The position numbers were made by a program, and so were the translations under genes. Positions 7,349 through 16,344 of a DNA stretch of 23,561 nucleotides are shown piece by piece. The stretch's first letter is position 1, and the number at the start of each line of letters is the position of its first letter. Below the pieces are notes generated by a model. It was not told the DNA's origin and searched no databases. It saw nothing but the letters and a program-made list of their open reading frames with translations. Origin of the DNA: Dehalococcoidia bacterium UBA7891 (GTDB lineage Bacteria > Chloroflexota > Dehalococcoidia > Lucifugimonadales > UBA826); the NCBI GenBank assembly GCA_002500485.1, contig DLRJ01000091.1, positions 1 to 23,561 on the forward strand. Direction: 5' to 3'.

Positions 7349-7642
7349 CTACCATCGATATATTTCCAAGTTGATGCAACCCTTTTTGTTAAATACTACT
7401 CCCTCTGATTCCAGCATAGTTTTTTGCAAACTTGGCCCTGCTCCCTCTCTGTAACTTATCGCTCCCTTTCTGTTCACAATTCTGTGCCATGGAATTTCTG
7501 TGTTGGCTTGGAGGACAGAAAGGGCGTAACCGACCACCCTGGCATTATTCATCCCTGAAAGTTGCGCGACTTTACCGTATGTGGTCACCATACCAAACGG
7601 GACCTGTCTAACTACTTCATATATATTTTCATAGGTATCCAT
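7349..7642 (-). CDS. alkyltransferase-like protein (MGMT homologue with Trp in place of the acceptor Cys)
   Basis: A 97-residue protein consisting only of the DNA-binding domain of O6-alkylguanine-DNA alkyltransferases. VPFGMVTTYGKVAQLSG (14-30) and ARVVGYAL (34-41, with the conserved Arg finger R35) are intact. The PCHRV active-site motif reads PWHRI (51-55), so the methyl-accepting cysteine is Trp52. This is the hallmark of ATL proteins such as E. coli YbaZ. They bind O6-alkylguanine without repairing it and flag the lesion for nucleotide excision repair. ATG start at 7642; the ribosome-binding site is weak. It is divergent from the acyl-CoA synthetase gene and followed by the promoter of the crotonase block. 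Confidence 0.92.
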   Translation of the reverse strand: MDTYENIYEVVRQVPFGMVTTYGKVAQLSGMNNARVVGYALSVLQANTEIPWHRIVNRKGAISYREGAGPSLQKTMLESEGVVFNKKGCINLEIYRW

Positions 7643-7672
7643 GCGAAATATCTCAAAATATTGGTTGTAAAT

Positions 7673-7701
7673 ATTATTTCCACTATCTTCTTTCAGGCCA
7701 A
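7673..7701 (-). promoter_or_regulatory. possible promoter of the alkyltransferase-like gene
   Basis: On the minus strand, TTGGCC (7701-7696), a 17-base spacer and AATAAT (7678-7673), giving a leader of about 24 bases. The match is moderate. It stands back to back with the opposite promoter at 7712-7740. Confidence 0.4.
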
Positions 7702-7711
7702 AAATAAAAAG

Positions 7712-7740
7712 TTAGCACTATAAACCATGATCCTGATAAT
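7712..7740 (+). promoter_or_regulatory. possible promoter of the acyl-CoA synthetase operon
   Basis: TTAGCA (7712-7717), a 17-base spacer and GATAAT (7735-7740). Initiation near 7747 leaves about 32 bases before the ATG at 7779 but only 11 before the ATG at 7758. This favours the later start. Confidence 0.45.
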
Positions 7741-7778
7741 ATTCGCATTCTACACAAATGATTCACGAGGTTAGTTTT

Positions 7779-9536
7779 ATGGCAGAGGCAAATTTCAAAC
7801 CGATAAAGAAAGTTTCAGTGGATAAAATGGAGATTAAGCCGAATCTCGACCTCGAAGAATCTTATAAAGGTTTTGATTGGGAATCCCTTTACAAACAGTT
7901 GGATTGGCTGCCCGGAGGAGGCTTGAACAAAGCTCATGAAGCTATTGATCGACATGCTAATGGTGATAAACGAGAGAAAATAGCTATGATTTGGGAAGGT
8001 AAAAACGGGGAGCGTGAAGATTATACCTTTGGTGATATGCAGCGCCTGACTAATAAATTTGCAAATGTACTGCAAAGTCTTGGAATTCAAAAAGGTGACC
8101 GGGTATTCATATTTATGGATAGGCTGCCTGAGCTCTATATTGCATTTTTCGGGGCTTTGAAGGCAGGTGCTGTTGTAGGGCCTCTTTTCTCTGCTTTTGG
8201 TCCGGAACCAGTTAGAGATAGGATGCAAGATAGTGGGGCTAAAGTGTTAGTTACCCAGCCGGACTTGAGAAAAAAAATTGCTGAGATCATCCCAGAATTA
8301 TTTGACCTTCAGCACATATTAATAGTGAATAAAGATTTTAGAGATGCTGCTCCTATTGACCCTCAGGACCTTTCTTATGATGAGGAAATGGATAAGGCTT
8401 CTGAAGATTTCACCACTGTAGTTACAGGTCAATACGATTATTCCATAATGCATTACACCTCCGGAACTACCGGGAAACCCAAAGGTGCAGTTCACAGGCA
8501 TCAAGCTGTAGTGCAGCAAATGGCCACGGGTCGATGGGCATTGGATCTGCATGACGATGACATTTATTGGTGCACAGCGGACCCAGGGTGGGTGACTGGG
8601 ACTTCATACGGGATGCTAGCACCTTGGACAAATGGTGTAACTCAGTTGATTTACGAGGGAGGATTCAGTGCTAGTAGATGGTACGAACAGATACAAAAGC
8701 ATAAAGTCACTGTTTGGTATACGGCTCCAACTGCCATTCGAATGCTTATGAAGGCGGGAGAAAAAGTCCCGGCCAAGTTTGAGCTCTCTTCATTGAGGTA
8801 CATGTGTAGTGTAGGTGAACCATTAAACCCTGAGGCGGTTGTGTGGGGGGACGATGTTTTCGGAATGCCTTTCCATGACAATTGGTGGCAAACAGAGACT
8901 GGGGCAATTATGTGTGCCAATTATCCAAGTATGGAAGTGAGGCCTGGGTCTATGGGTAAACCTATACCAGGTGTTCAGCTTGCCATAGTAGATGAAGATT
9001 TCAACGAGGTGCCAGATGGAGAAGACGGGAACTTGGTCGTTAAACCCGGATGGCCGTCAATGTTTCATGGATATTGGAACAATGCTGAAATGTATAATTC
9101 CAGATTTAGAAAAGGGTGGTATATAACCGGAGACACCGCTAGGAAAGATTCTGACGGATATTTCTGGTTTGTTGGAAGGGCTGATGATGTAATAAATACC
9201 GCTGGCCATCTCGTCGGACCCTTTGAAGTTGAAAGCGCTTTGATTGAGCATCCGGCAGTGGCTGAGGCCGGTGTAATTGGGAAACCAGACGAAATTGCTA
9301 TGGAGATAGTTAAGGCATTTGTATCTCTTAAAGATGGGTATGAAGAATCCACTAAACTTAGAAATGAGATCATGCGGTTCGCCAGAGAGAAACTATCAAC
9401 CGCAGTAGCTCCTCGGGAAATAGATTTCATACCGTCATTGCCAAAAACTAGGAGTGGAAAGATCATGCGTCGACTTTTAAAGGCTCGCGAGCTTGGACTA
9501 CCAGAAGGAGATACTTCAACCCTAGAAGATGATTAA
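7779..9536 (+). CDS. acsA: AMP-forming acyl-CoA synthetase, acetate-CoA ligase type
   Basis: Adenylate-forming enzyme of 585 residues that activates a carboxylic acid with ATP and CoA. Motifs run in the family order: P-loop-like YTSGTTGKPKG (226-236), DNWWQTETG, GELVV-like DGNLVVKPG, TGDTARKDSDGYFWFVGRADDVI, the GHLVGPFEVE segment and a C-terminal SGKIMRR with the catalytic lysine K561. WWQTETG and the overall length fit acetyl-CoA synthetases of the Bacillus AcsA type, but the true acyl substrate cannot be read from sequence. I chose the ATG at 7779 because GAGG (7767-7770) is eight bases upstream; an in-frame ATG at 7758 would add seven residues. Two M20 hydrolase genes follow on the same strand with no terminator seen, which suggests one operon. 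Confidence 0.9.
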   Translation: MAEANFKPIKKVSVDKMEIKPNLDLEESYKGFDWESLYKQLDWLPGGGLNKAHEAIDRHANGDKREKIAMIWEGKNGEREDYTFGDMQRLTNKFANVLQSLGIQKGDRVFIFMDRLPELYIAFFGALKAGAVVGPLFSAFGPEPVRDRMQDSGAKVLVTQPDLRKKIAEIIPELFDLQHILIVNKDFRDAAPIDPQDLSYDEEMDKASEDFTTVVTGQYDYSIMHYTSGTTGKPKGAVHRHQAVVQQMATGRWALDLHDDDIYWCTADPGWVTGTSYGMLAPWTNGVTQLIYEGGFSASRWYEQIQKHKVTVWYTAPTAIRMLMKAGEKVPAKFELSSLRYMCSVGEPLNPEAVVWGDDVFGMPFHDNWWQTETGAIMCANYPSMEVRPGSMGKPIPGVQLAIVDEDFNEVPDGEDGNLVVKPGWPSMFHGYWNNAEMYNSRFRKGWYITGDTARKDSDGYFWFVGRADDVINTAGHLVGPFEVESALIEHPAVAEAGVIGKPDEIAMEIVKAFVSLKDGYEESTKLRNEIMRFAREKLSTAVAPREIDFIPSLPKTRSGKIMRRLLKARELGLPEGDTSTLEDD

Positions 9537-9576
9537 TTTTATATCAACTGGTTAATTTAATGAGGAGTGTTGGATT

Positions 9577-10902
9577 TTGGATCTAGAAAGAATTAAATCT
9601 TTGGTTTGCGACGAAATTGAAAGAAATGGGGATAAATTAATTTCCATTGCCAAAGAGATACTGAAAAACCCTGAGCCAGGGTTCAAGGAATTTAAGACTG
9701 CGGAAATCGTTTCTCGGGAATTTGAAGCTTTTCAGATACCCCATGAGAAAGGTATAGCAATTACAGGTCTTAAATCTTCCTTAGAAACTGGGACCCCTGG
9801 TCCAAACATAGCCGTCATTGGTGAATTAGATTCACTTAAAGTACTGGGACACCCATATGAGGATAAAGAAACTACAGCTGCGCACGCCTGCGGGCATCAT
9901 TGTCAGATAGCCATGATGTTGGGTGTCGCTGTCGGATTGAAGGCAGCTGGAGTGTTAGATGAATTGGCGGGGAAAGTAACCTTTATGGCAGTGCCAGCCG
10001 AAGAGTATATTGAAGTCGAATACAGGGATGGCTTAAGGAAAGGTGGGGAAATAGAATTTTTGGGTGGTAAGCCAGAATTTGTAAGACTCGGACATTTTGA
10101 CGATGTTGATATGGCGATGATGACTCATACCTCGGTGCCATCAAATAATTGCAAAATATCATTTGGTGGGACAAACAATGGGTTGGTTGCAAAATCGATC
10201 AAATTTTCAGGAGTTGCTTCTCATGCCGGGGGAGCACCTCATATGGGAGTCAATGCTCTAAATGCTGCTATGGTTGCTATGTCTGCTATACATGCCCAAA
10301 GGGAAACTTATAGGGATCAAGATACGATAAGAATACATCCGATTATCACAAAAGGGGGAGTGGCTGTAAGTTCAGTGCCAGCCGATGTCAGGATGGAAAC
10401 CTACGTTAGGGGCGCATCAATAGAGGCGTTTTTATCTGCATCCGAAAAAGTTGATAGGGCTTTAAGGGCAGGTGCGATGGCTGTTGGAGGATCAGTGGCT
10501 ATTACAACTCTGCCGGGATATCTTCCGATTCAAAGTAACGAGACTTTTTTAGATCTTTATCAAGGGAATGCGGCTGAATTAGTTGGTTCTGAAAACCTGG
10601 GTCGACTTACCCATCGGACTGGGTCAACTGACATGGGGGATATATCTCAGCTAATGCCAGTGATACATCCATACGTTGAAGCCGCATCTGGTAACGGGCA
10701 TGGTATTGACTACGTGATAGAGGATTATGAGTTGGCAGTCCTAACTGGAGCAAAGGCAATGGCAATGACCGTTGTAGACCTATTGACAGAAGGAGCTTCT
10801 AATGCCTCTAAAATAGTGTCCGAGAATGAGCCTCCACTCACCAAATCTTCATACCTTTCCCTTTTGCGAAGCATGACTAAAGAAGAAACTTTTAAAGAAT
10901 AA
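9577..10902 (+). CDS. M20-family metallopeptidase/amidohydrolase, first tandem copy
   Basis: A 441-residue protein of the M20 (M20D/AbgB-like) metallo-amidohydrolases, which cleave peptide or N-acyl amide bonds with a di-metal site. Metal and catalytic residues are visible: HACGHH at 103-108, PAEE with E142 and E143, and THTS, a C-terminal histidine in GNGHG, and the dimerisation-domain SHAGGAPH. The substrate is not known; family members act on aminobenzoyl-glutamate, indoleacetyl-amino acids or N-acyl amino acids. There is no signal peptide, so it should be cytoplasmic. The start is TTG at 9577 with GAGGAG (9562-9567) nine bases upstream. It lies 40 bases after the acyl-CoA synthetase and 22 before a close paralogue (about 60 per cent identical over the first half by eye). 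Confidence 0.88.
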   Translation: MDLERIKSLVCDEIERNGDKLISIAKEILKNPEPGFKEFKTAEIVSREFEAFQIPHEKGIAITGLKSSLETGTPGPNIAVIGELDSLKVLGHPYEDKETTAAHACGHHCQIAMMLGVAVGLKAAGVLDELAGKVTFMAVPAEEYIEVEYRDGLRKGGEIEFLGGKPEFVRLGHFDDVDMAMMTHTSVPSNNCKISFGGTNNGLVAKSIKFSGVASHAGGAPHMGVNALNAAMVAMSAIHAQRETYRDQDTIRIHPIITKGGVAVSSVPADVRMETYVRGASIEAFLSASEKVDRALRAGAMAVGGSVAITTLPGYLPIQSNETFLDLYQGNAAELVGSENLGRLTHRTGSTDMGDISQLMPVIHPYVEAASGNGHGIDYVIEDYELAVLTGAKAMAMTVVDLLTEGASNASKIVSENEPPLTKSSYLSLLRSMTKEETFKE

Positions 10903-10924
10903 TTGTGTATCAGAGAAGATAGGA

Positions 10925-12259
10925 ATGGATTCTAATTCCCTTAAATTGAAGTGTTGGGAGATTATCGATAGTCGCGCTGACTGGTTGGTAAATATATCGA
11001 AACATATTCTTCAAAATCCTGAACCAGGCTTCCATGAGTTCGAAACATCCAAATTTGTGAGCCAAAAGCTGCAAGAACTTGGCCTGCCGCACCAAAAAGG
11101 AATTGCCCTCACGGGAATCAAGGGAATTATCGATGGTGGACTGCCTGGACCAACTATTGCCATAATCGGAGAATTGGATTCTTTGAGGGTTGCAGGACAT
11201 TCACATGCCAATCCGGAAACCGACGCTGCCCACGCATGTGGCCATCATTGTCAAATTGGGATGATGCTAGGGGTTGTTGCTGCTTTCCAGGAAATTGCCA
11301 AGAGTTCCAAAACCCGGGGTAAGCTGGCATTTATGGCTCTTCCTGCCGAGGAGTTTATTGACGTTGAGTATAGATATGGCCTTCATAAGGAAGGTCAAAT
11401 TGAATTCATGTCTGGGAAACAAGAATTTTTGAATATAGGAGCATTCAACGATGTGGATATGGCTGTCATGGCACACACCTCCAAAATTGAAGAAGGAAAA
11501 TTTTCAATCGGAGGTACAAGTAACGGACATGTGGTGAAATACGTCCGATTTATAGGTAAGGCTTCTCACGCCGGAGGCTCACCTCATGAGGGTATTAATG
11601 CCTTGCAGGCTTCAATTGTTTCGTTAAACGCTTTAAATACCCAAAGAGAGACCTTCAAAAACGAGGATACCATAAGGCTTCACGGCATTATGACCAAAGG
11701 GGGCGTTTCCGTTAGTTCGATACCTGCTGAAATTAAATATGAAGGGAGAGTAAGAGGTGGCACAACTGCAGCAATTGCAGATGCTAATTTGAAAATGGAC
11801 AGGTGTTTGAGAGCGGGGGCACTTGCCTTAGGCTGTGAGCTGGAGATAATCACATTACCAGGATATATGCCAATCAAAAATAATCCTCATATGTCAGATA
11901 TTTTTATTAGCAACGCTGCCTCTTTGGTAGGGGATGATCATGTGATCCAAAAATCCCCAACTCACAATTCTGGTGGCAGCACTGATATGGGCGATCTCAG
12001 TCAAATCATGCCTGTAATTCATCCATACACAGGAGTCGCTACGGGCACTGGCCACGGGGATGACTATTTAGTGCAAGATTACACTCAAGGTGTGGTGAAT
12101 CCAGCGAAGGCGCTCGCGGCTACGATAGTTGATTTGCTTTGCCGTGAAGACAATCCGGCAAATAAGATATTGAGTGAATTTCAGCCCGACTACTCAATCA
12201 AATCATACCTTAAACTTCAAAGATCGAGACTAACTGAAGAAGTCTATAAACCTAAATAG
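10925..12259 (+). CDS. M20-family metallopeptidase/amidohydrolase, second tandem copy
   Basis: A 444-residue paralogue of the gene just upstream, with the same layout: GELDSLRVAGH, AHACGHHCQIGMMLG, PAEEFIDVEYR, the dimerisation-domain SHAGGSPHEG and C-terminal GTGHGDDY. All expected metal ligands and the catalytic glutamate pair are present, so both copies look active. It differs from copy one mainly at the N-terminal helix and around residues 120-130, which may mean different acyl or amino-acid preference. The ATG at 10925 follows the previous stop by 22 bases; the ribosome-binding site is poor. It converges with the M1 aminopeptidase gene, the two stops being four bases apart, and no clear intrinsic terminator lies between them. 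Confidence 0.88.
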   Translation: MDSNSLKLKCWEIIDSRADWLVNISKHILQNPEPGFHEFETSKFVSQKLQELGLPHQKGIALTGIKGIIDGGLPGPTIAIIGELDSLRVAGHSHANPETDAAHACGHHCQIGMMLGVVAAFQEIAKSSKTRGKLAFMALPAEEFIDVEYRYGLHKEGQIEFMSGKQEFLNIGAFNDVDMAVMAHTSKIEEGKFSIGGTSNGHVVKYVRFIGKASHAGGSPHEGINALQASIVSLNALNTQRETFKNEDTIRLHGIMTKGGVSVSSIPAEIKYEGRVRGGTTAAIADANLKMDRCLRAGALALGCELEIITLPGYMPIKNNPHMSDIFISNAASLVGDDHVIQKSPTHNSGGSTDMGDLSQIMPVIHPYTGVATGTGHGDDYLVQDYTQGVVNPAKALAATIVDLLCREDNPANKILSEFQPDYSIKSYLKLQRSRLTEEVYKPK

Positions 12260-12263
12260 GGTT

Positions 12264-14858
12264 CTACCTCAAAAAATCCGATATTTGGCCAGAGTATTTT
12301 GAAAGCCAAGCTTGGTTCAATCGTATTCTTTCCATGGCCTGTCTTATAGTCCTCTCGGCCGCTGGAGTTGGATTCTCTTCAAAGAAGAGTTCCACTTCTT
12401 TCAATCTTTCGCTGGTTGTAAACCCGGAAACTATTGATACAAGGCGCATCAATGCGAATCCCCCGTCACCGTATCTCCGGTCAATTTCTTTCCAATTGTC
12501 TCGTACAAAATCCCAGGCTAATGATCTTCCTAATACTGAGCCTGCTACTGTCACAATTACCCTTATCGAGTCTTGTACGCGGATATCTTCGCTTAGTGAT
12601 TTTTTCAAAGTTTCCTGCAACAAAGATCTATCCTTAAAATTAGATAAGGCCGAATGGAGTCTAACCTTCTCTTCCTGAAGATTCGAGGCTTTTTCCAAAA
12701 CCCACATCTGGTCATAAACTACTTTATCGCCTTCTTGGGCCGCTAAGTTGAAAACAACTGTACGTATGTCAGGGTGTATGAGTTGCCGTCCAGATACATG
12801 ATTGTCATATTTGATGCGAGCTTCTTCAAGGACAGATTTGTCACCATAGTGTCCAGAATTTCCAAGAGACGTGCTTCTTAAAAGTGCGTCTAAATGGCCA
12901 TCACCTAATCGTTTTTCCCATCCTATTTTTTCGCTTATAGCCGAGAATATGTTCCTACAGAAAATTTGATATTCAGGGTGGCAACTTAATTCGGAAATTA
13001 AGTTTTCAATACCCCTAAGCCCAGTTGCAAGGTCAGAAAGTACGGAAGCATCAGACTCATTGGAATACCCTGTGGCTAGATTAAGGAAATGTTCCACTGG
13101 TGTATACCCAGCCCTGACAAGAGCGTAACAATCTCCTTGCACCCCTAGTCTATCTCTAGGATTAAGTTCCCCGGCAACGATTGCATTTTCTAAATTTTCT
13201 AGATCCGATTCAGTGTATTTAGTTCTATAAAATCCTGTTTGGTTTGGGTTTAATTTAATCCATGAGACATTGCCCTTTTGATTGGTCTCCAATTGTATTT
13301 TTATATCACGGGATTCCATTAACAGAGTTTGAAGATTATCGTCCAGGTTGCTGCCGATCTTTATTGGGACAAACCAAGATGTTTTCTCTTTGTTGTCCTG
13401 CTTATCTTCTATGTGGTCATATAAAAATCTTGTTTGGGAAAGCTTTATGTTTTTGGAATCTTGGGCTCTGTCGGCTGAAATCATAGGAAATCCTGTTTGT
13501 TTAACCCAGGAATCCATTACCTTACCAACTGGTTTACCAGAAGAAACTTCAAGAGCGCTCCATAAATCTTGAGTTTCTGCGTTTCCGTAGGAGTTGTCTG
13601 TTAAGTAGGCTCGTATACCCTTTTGGAAATCTGAAGCTCCTATGAAGTCCTCCAGCATCCGTAAAATCGAGCCCCCTTTGCTATAACTGATCGCATCAAA
13701 CAACTGTCCAATTTCTGCCGGATTATTTACCTCTTGTTCTATCGGATGTGAATTTGAGAGACCGTCTAGAGAAAAAGCTGAGGCAGTGTCTGCAGTTAAA
13801 AACTGCGTCCACATATCCCATTCAGGATGGATAGCGTCTACTGCTTTATCTCCCATCCATGAAGCGAAGCTCTCGTTGAGCCATAAATCATTCCACCACT
13901 TCATCGTTACCAAATCACCAAACCACATATGGGCCATTTCGTGGGAAATTATTGCAGCCACTATTTGTCTTGTACCCGCTGAACTATTGTCAGGGTCGAC
14001 CAACAAGGCTACCTCTCGATATGTGATGGCTCCCCAATTCTCCATGGCACCGGCTGCAAAGTCAGGGATGGCCAGATGGTCTAATTTGGGCAGAGGAAAC
14101 GGAATACCAAAATAGTCATTATAATAGTTAAGCAAATCCACAGAAGTTTGCAATGCAAACCGTCCTTGTTCCTCTTTTCCGGATGTGGTCCAAACTCGCA
14201 TTAATGTTCCGCTATCGGTCGATTGTTCAATGCATCCTAATTCCCCAATAATGAAAGCAAGTAAATAAGTGGACATAACCGGGGTAGTATCAAAAACTAT
14301 GGTTTTTTGACCATCTCTTCCTTGAGATTCGGAAGCAATAGGCATATTTGATACGGCCTTCATTTCACCTGGTATGACCAGTAAGACGTCAAAGGTTGCT
14401 TTTGTAGAGGGTTCGTCCCAACATGGGAAAGCTCTCCTTGCGTCCGTGGACTCAAATTGAGTGGCTGCCAAGTATTTTTCATTTCCATTAATATCAGTGT
14501 ATTGGCTTCTGTAAAAACCAAGTAACCTATCATTGAGCTCACCAACAAATGAAATTTGTAACTGTAAGTTGGATTCGCCTTTTTTGATGGTATTGTCGAA
14601 AGTGATGGTGAGGGTTTCGTGATCTGGGTCGGTGGAAATAGTGGACACTTCTAAATTGTGACCTTGAGAAACTGCTGATACAGCAGTGATCTCAAGTTCG
14701 GCTGAGTTAAGCGTTACCGAATCTGTGTTTTCATTAACGCTAGCTTTGATGATGACTTTTCCATTGAAAGTGAAAGTTTCAAAGTTAGGTTCTAATTCAA
14801 CTTGGTAATTGTCTGGGGTAACGCTTTGGGGAAGTAGCAATCTGTTTTCTGTTGTCAT
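12264..14858 (-). CDS. M1-family zinc aminopeptidase
   Basis: An 864-residue gluzincin aminopeptidase that removes N-terminal residues from peptides. The substrate-binding GAMENWG is at 270-276. The zinc site HEMAH is at 306-310, with E329 exactly 18 residues further (WLNESF). The catalytic tyrosine is probably Y392 in ISYSKGG. Domain order is the beta-sandwich N-terminal domain, thermolysin-like catalytic domain, a small beta domain and an all-helical ERAP1-like C-terminal domain. Length and layout resemble tricorn-interacting factors F2/F3 and eukaryotic puromycin-sensitive peptidases more than E. coli PepN. No signal peptide is seen, so a cytoplasmic role in peptide recycling is likely. 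It is the last gene of a block with a crotonase and a nitroreductase, 32 bases after the crotonase. Confidence 0.95.
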   Translation of the reverse strand: MTTENRLLLPQSVTPDNYQVELEPNFETFTFNGKVIIKASVNENTDSVTLNSAELEITAVSAVSQGHNLEVSTISTDPDHETLTITFDNTIKKGESNLQLQISFVGELNDRLLGFYRSQYTDINGNEKYLAATQFESTDARRAFPCWDEPSTKATFDVLLVIPGEMKAVSNMPIASESQGRDGQKTIVFDTTPVMSTYLLAFIIGELGCIEQSTDSGTLMRVWTTSGKEEQGRFALQTSVDLLNYYNDYFGIPFPLPKLDHLAIPDFAAGAMENWGAITYREVALLVDPDNSSAGTRQIVAAIISHEMAHMWFGDLVTMKWWNDLWLNESFASWMGDKAVDAIHPEWDMWTQFLTADTASAFSLDGLSNSHPIEQEVNNPAEIGQLFDAISYSKGGSILRMLEDFIGASDFQKGIRAYLTDNSYGNAETQDLWSALEVSSGKPVGKVMDSWVKQTGFPMISADRAQDSKNIKLSQTRFLYDHIEDKQDNKEKTSWFVPIKIGSNLDDNLQTLLMESRDIKIQLETNQKGNVSWIKLNPNQTGFYRTKYTESDLENLENAIVAGELNPRDRLGVQGDCYALVRAGYTPVEHFLNLATGYSNESDASVLSDLATGLRGIENLISELSCHPEYQIFCRNIFSAISEKIGWEKRLGDGHLDALLRSTSLGNSGHYGDKSVLEEARIKYDNHVSGRQLIHPDIRTVVFNLAAQEGDKVVYDQMWVLEKASNLQEEKVRLHSALSNFKDRSLLQETLKKSLSEDIRVQDSIRVIVTVAGSVLGRSLAWDFVRDNWKEIDRRYGDGGFALMRLVSIVSGFTTSERLKEVELFFEENPTPAAERTIRQAMERIRLNQAWLSKYSGQISDFLR

Positions 14859-14890
14859 AGTGAGTGCAAATGCCTTTATTTAATGTTTCC

Positions 14891-15694
14891 TTAGGCCCCG
14901 ATCCAATTTGGTTTTCTTTTTTCTGAAAATGCCAATGGTCCTTCCCTTTGATCAGCTGAACCGAGGTAATTATTTTCCTCTGAGTACTTTCTTTGTAGTG
15001 CATTATCAAGTGGCCAACCAAGGCCTTCATAAGCCATTTGTTTAGAAGCTCGGACAGAAAGGGGAGCCGCCTCTAAAATCTCATTTGCCCATCTTTCTGC
15101 TGTGGAGACAACTTCAGCTAAAGGGACTATTTCGTTAACTAAACCTAATTCGTAGGCTTCTTGTGCACTGATTCGCCTTGCGGTTAGCATCATGCCCAGT
15201 GCTCTTTTCAACGGTACATGCCTTGGCAATCGATGGACCCCTCCTGCGCCTGCAATTAACCCAACTCGCGGTTCCGGGAGTCCTACTTCTGCATGGTCTG
15301 CGATGATTATTATGTCGCAGGCCATAGCAAGTTCAAGACCGCCTCCTAAAGCGTACCCATTGACCGCAGCTATTATTGGTTTCCAGCATTTGAAATCTGT
15401 ATCCGTGGTTATTCCTCCGAATGCCGCTCTTGTACGGGCTCCTGTTGTGGCTTCTTTTTCTCGTTCTCCCCAGTTTTCCGCTGTGTATCTAAGGTCATTA
15501 CCCGCACAAAAAGCTCTTTCACCGGTTCCAGTAACTATTGCTACCCAAGCATCAGGGTCATTCTCAAAAGCCATAAAGGCGGCTTTCATCTCTAGATTAG
15601 CCGGGGGATGAAGCGCATTCAGTCTTTCCGGCCGATTTATTGTTATATAGACTATCTTGTCCTTTTTTTCGTAATTTATGAATTCGTACTCCAT
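14891..15694 (-). CDS. enoyl-CoA hydratase (crotonase family)
   Basis: A 267-residue crotonase with full catalytic equipment. NRPERLNAL (20-28) and AFCAGNDLRY (61-70) form the CoA site and first oxyanion hole. NGYALGGGLELA (112-123) carries the first catalytic glutamate E121, and GLPEPRVG carries the second, E141, exactly 20 residues on as in rat enoyl-CoA hydratase. The following segment, IAGAGGVHRLPR, is also family-typical. It should hydrate trans-2-enoyl-CoA in fatty-acid or related acyl-CoA breakdown; the chain length is unknown. ATG start at 15694 with a strong GAGGAG ribosome-binding site. It lies 29 bases after the nitroreductase gene. It differs from the crotonase at 6490-7257, which lacks both glutamates. 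Confidence 0.92.
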   Translation of the reverse strand: MEYEFINYEKKDKIVYITINRPERLNALHPPANLEMKAAFMAFENDPDAWVAIVTGTGERAFCAGNDLRYTAENWGEREKEATTGARTRAAFGGITTDTDFKCWKPIIAAVNGYALGGGLELAMACDIIIIADHAEVGLPEPRVGLIAGAGGVHRLPRHVPLKRALGMMLTARRISAQEAYELGLVNEIVPLAEVVSTAERWANEILEAAPLSVRASKQMAYEGLGWPLDNALQRKYSEENNYLGSADQREGPLAFSEKRKPNWIGA

Positions 15695-15723
15695 GGCCTA
15701 TCTCCTCTTCGATTTTTGATTAG

Positions 15724-16344
15724 CTATTTGAAAGGATTTCCCCAACTATCTTGATAGGTAATTTGGTCTACGGGCTCCCTTTTGGTGGGACCGTAGTTTA
15801 CTTTTTCATCCAAATAACCCAGAGGCAACAAAGCTGCAGTTTCAGTATTATCTGGGATGTTTAGCAGTTCCTTCACTTCTTTTTCGTACCTTTTATGTAA
15901 TGTAGTTATGACGCTTCCTAGTCCAAATTCCATGCAACCCAGTAAAAAATTTTGCACAGCAGGATAGATTGACGCCCCCCTCCCCATGTGGGAATCGCTT
16001 CCATCATGGTTCAGGCAGGCCATTACCCAAACTGGAGCTTTAGCAATATTTTCAGCCAAGTATGAGGCAGAAGTCATAACTTTTTGTTCTAGATTCCTTT
16101 CTCCATTCGAGCCGCTTCCATAAACCTGATTCCATGATTGCAGATATAGTTCTCCAATTTTGTTTTTCGCATCTTGATTCTTAATTATCAAAAATCTCCA
16201 TGGTTGGCTATTGCCCCCACTGGGTGCTTTAGTGGCGATTTCTATCAATCTATAGATTATTTCGTTTGGGATATCTTGGTCTTTGAAATATCTTATGGCT
16301 CGCTGACTGTAAAGGGCTTCTAGAAGGTCTAAATGGTTTTGCAT
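15724..16344 (-). CDS. nitroreductase-family FMN oxidoreductase
   Basis: A 206-residue protein of the FMN-dependent nitroreductase fold. SQRAIRYFKDQDIP (13-26) begins the family pattern and provides FMN-phosphate contacts. APSGGNSQPWRFLII is the diagnostic PSGGNxQPW motif. A C-terminal ALLPLGYLDE is the usual GxP/LGY segment. Such enzymes reduce nitro compounds, quinones or enones with NAD(P)H; the real substrate is unknown. ATG start at 16344 with a G-rich ribosome-binding site four bases upstream. It heads a minus-strand block with a crotonase and M1 aminopeptidase and is divergent from an F420-type monooxygenase. A TATAAT box (16382-16377) lies at a suitable distance, but its -35 region is weak. 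Confidence 0.9.
   Translation of the reverse strand: MQNHLDLLEALYSQRAIRYFKDQDIPNEIIYRLIEIATKAPSGGNSQPWRFLIIKNQDAKNKIGELYLQSWNQVYGSGSNGERNLEQKVMTSASYLAENIAKAPVWVMACLNHDGSDSHMGRGASIYPAVQNFLLGCMEFGLGSVITTLHKRYEKEVKELLNIPDNTETAALLPLGYLDEKVNYGPTKREPVDQITYQDSWGNPFK

Noticed and set aside
7758..7778. Acyl-CoA synthetase start at 7758
   Set aside because: No ribosome-binding site and a very short leader from the predicted promoter; the ATG at 7779 has GAGG upstream.
9577..12259. Recent duplication by a mobile element as the origin of the tandem M20 genes
   Set aside because: The copies have diverged substantially and no direct or inverted repeats flank them, so it is an old tandem duplication.
12240..12290. 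Terminator between the converging second M20 and M1 genes
   Set aside because: A weak near-palindrome (AACCTA/TAGGGTT) is present but it has a mismatch and no T run.
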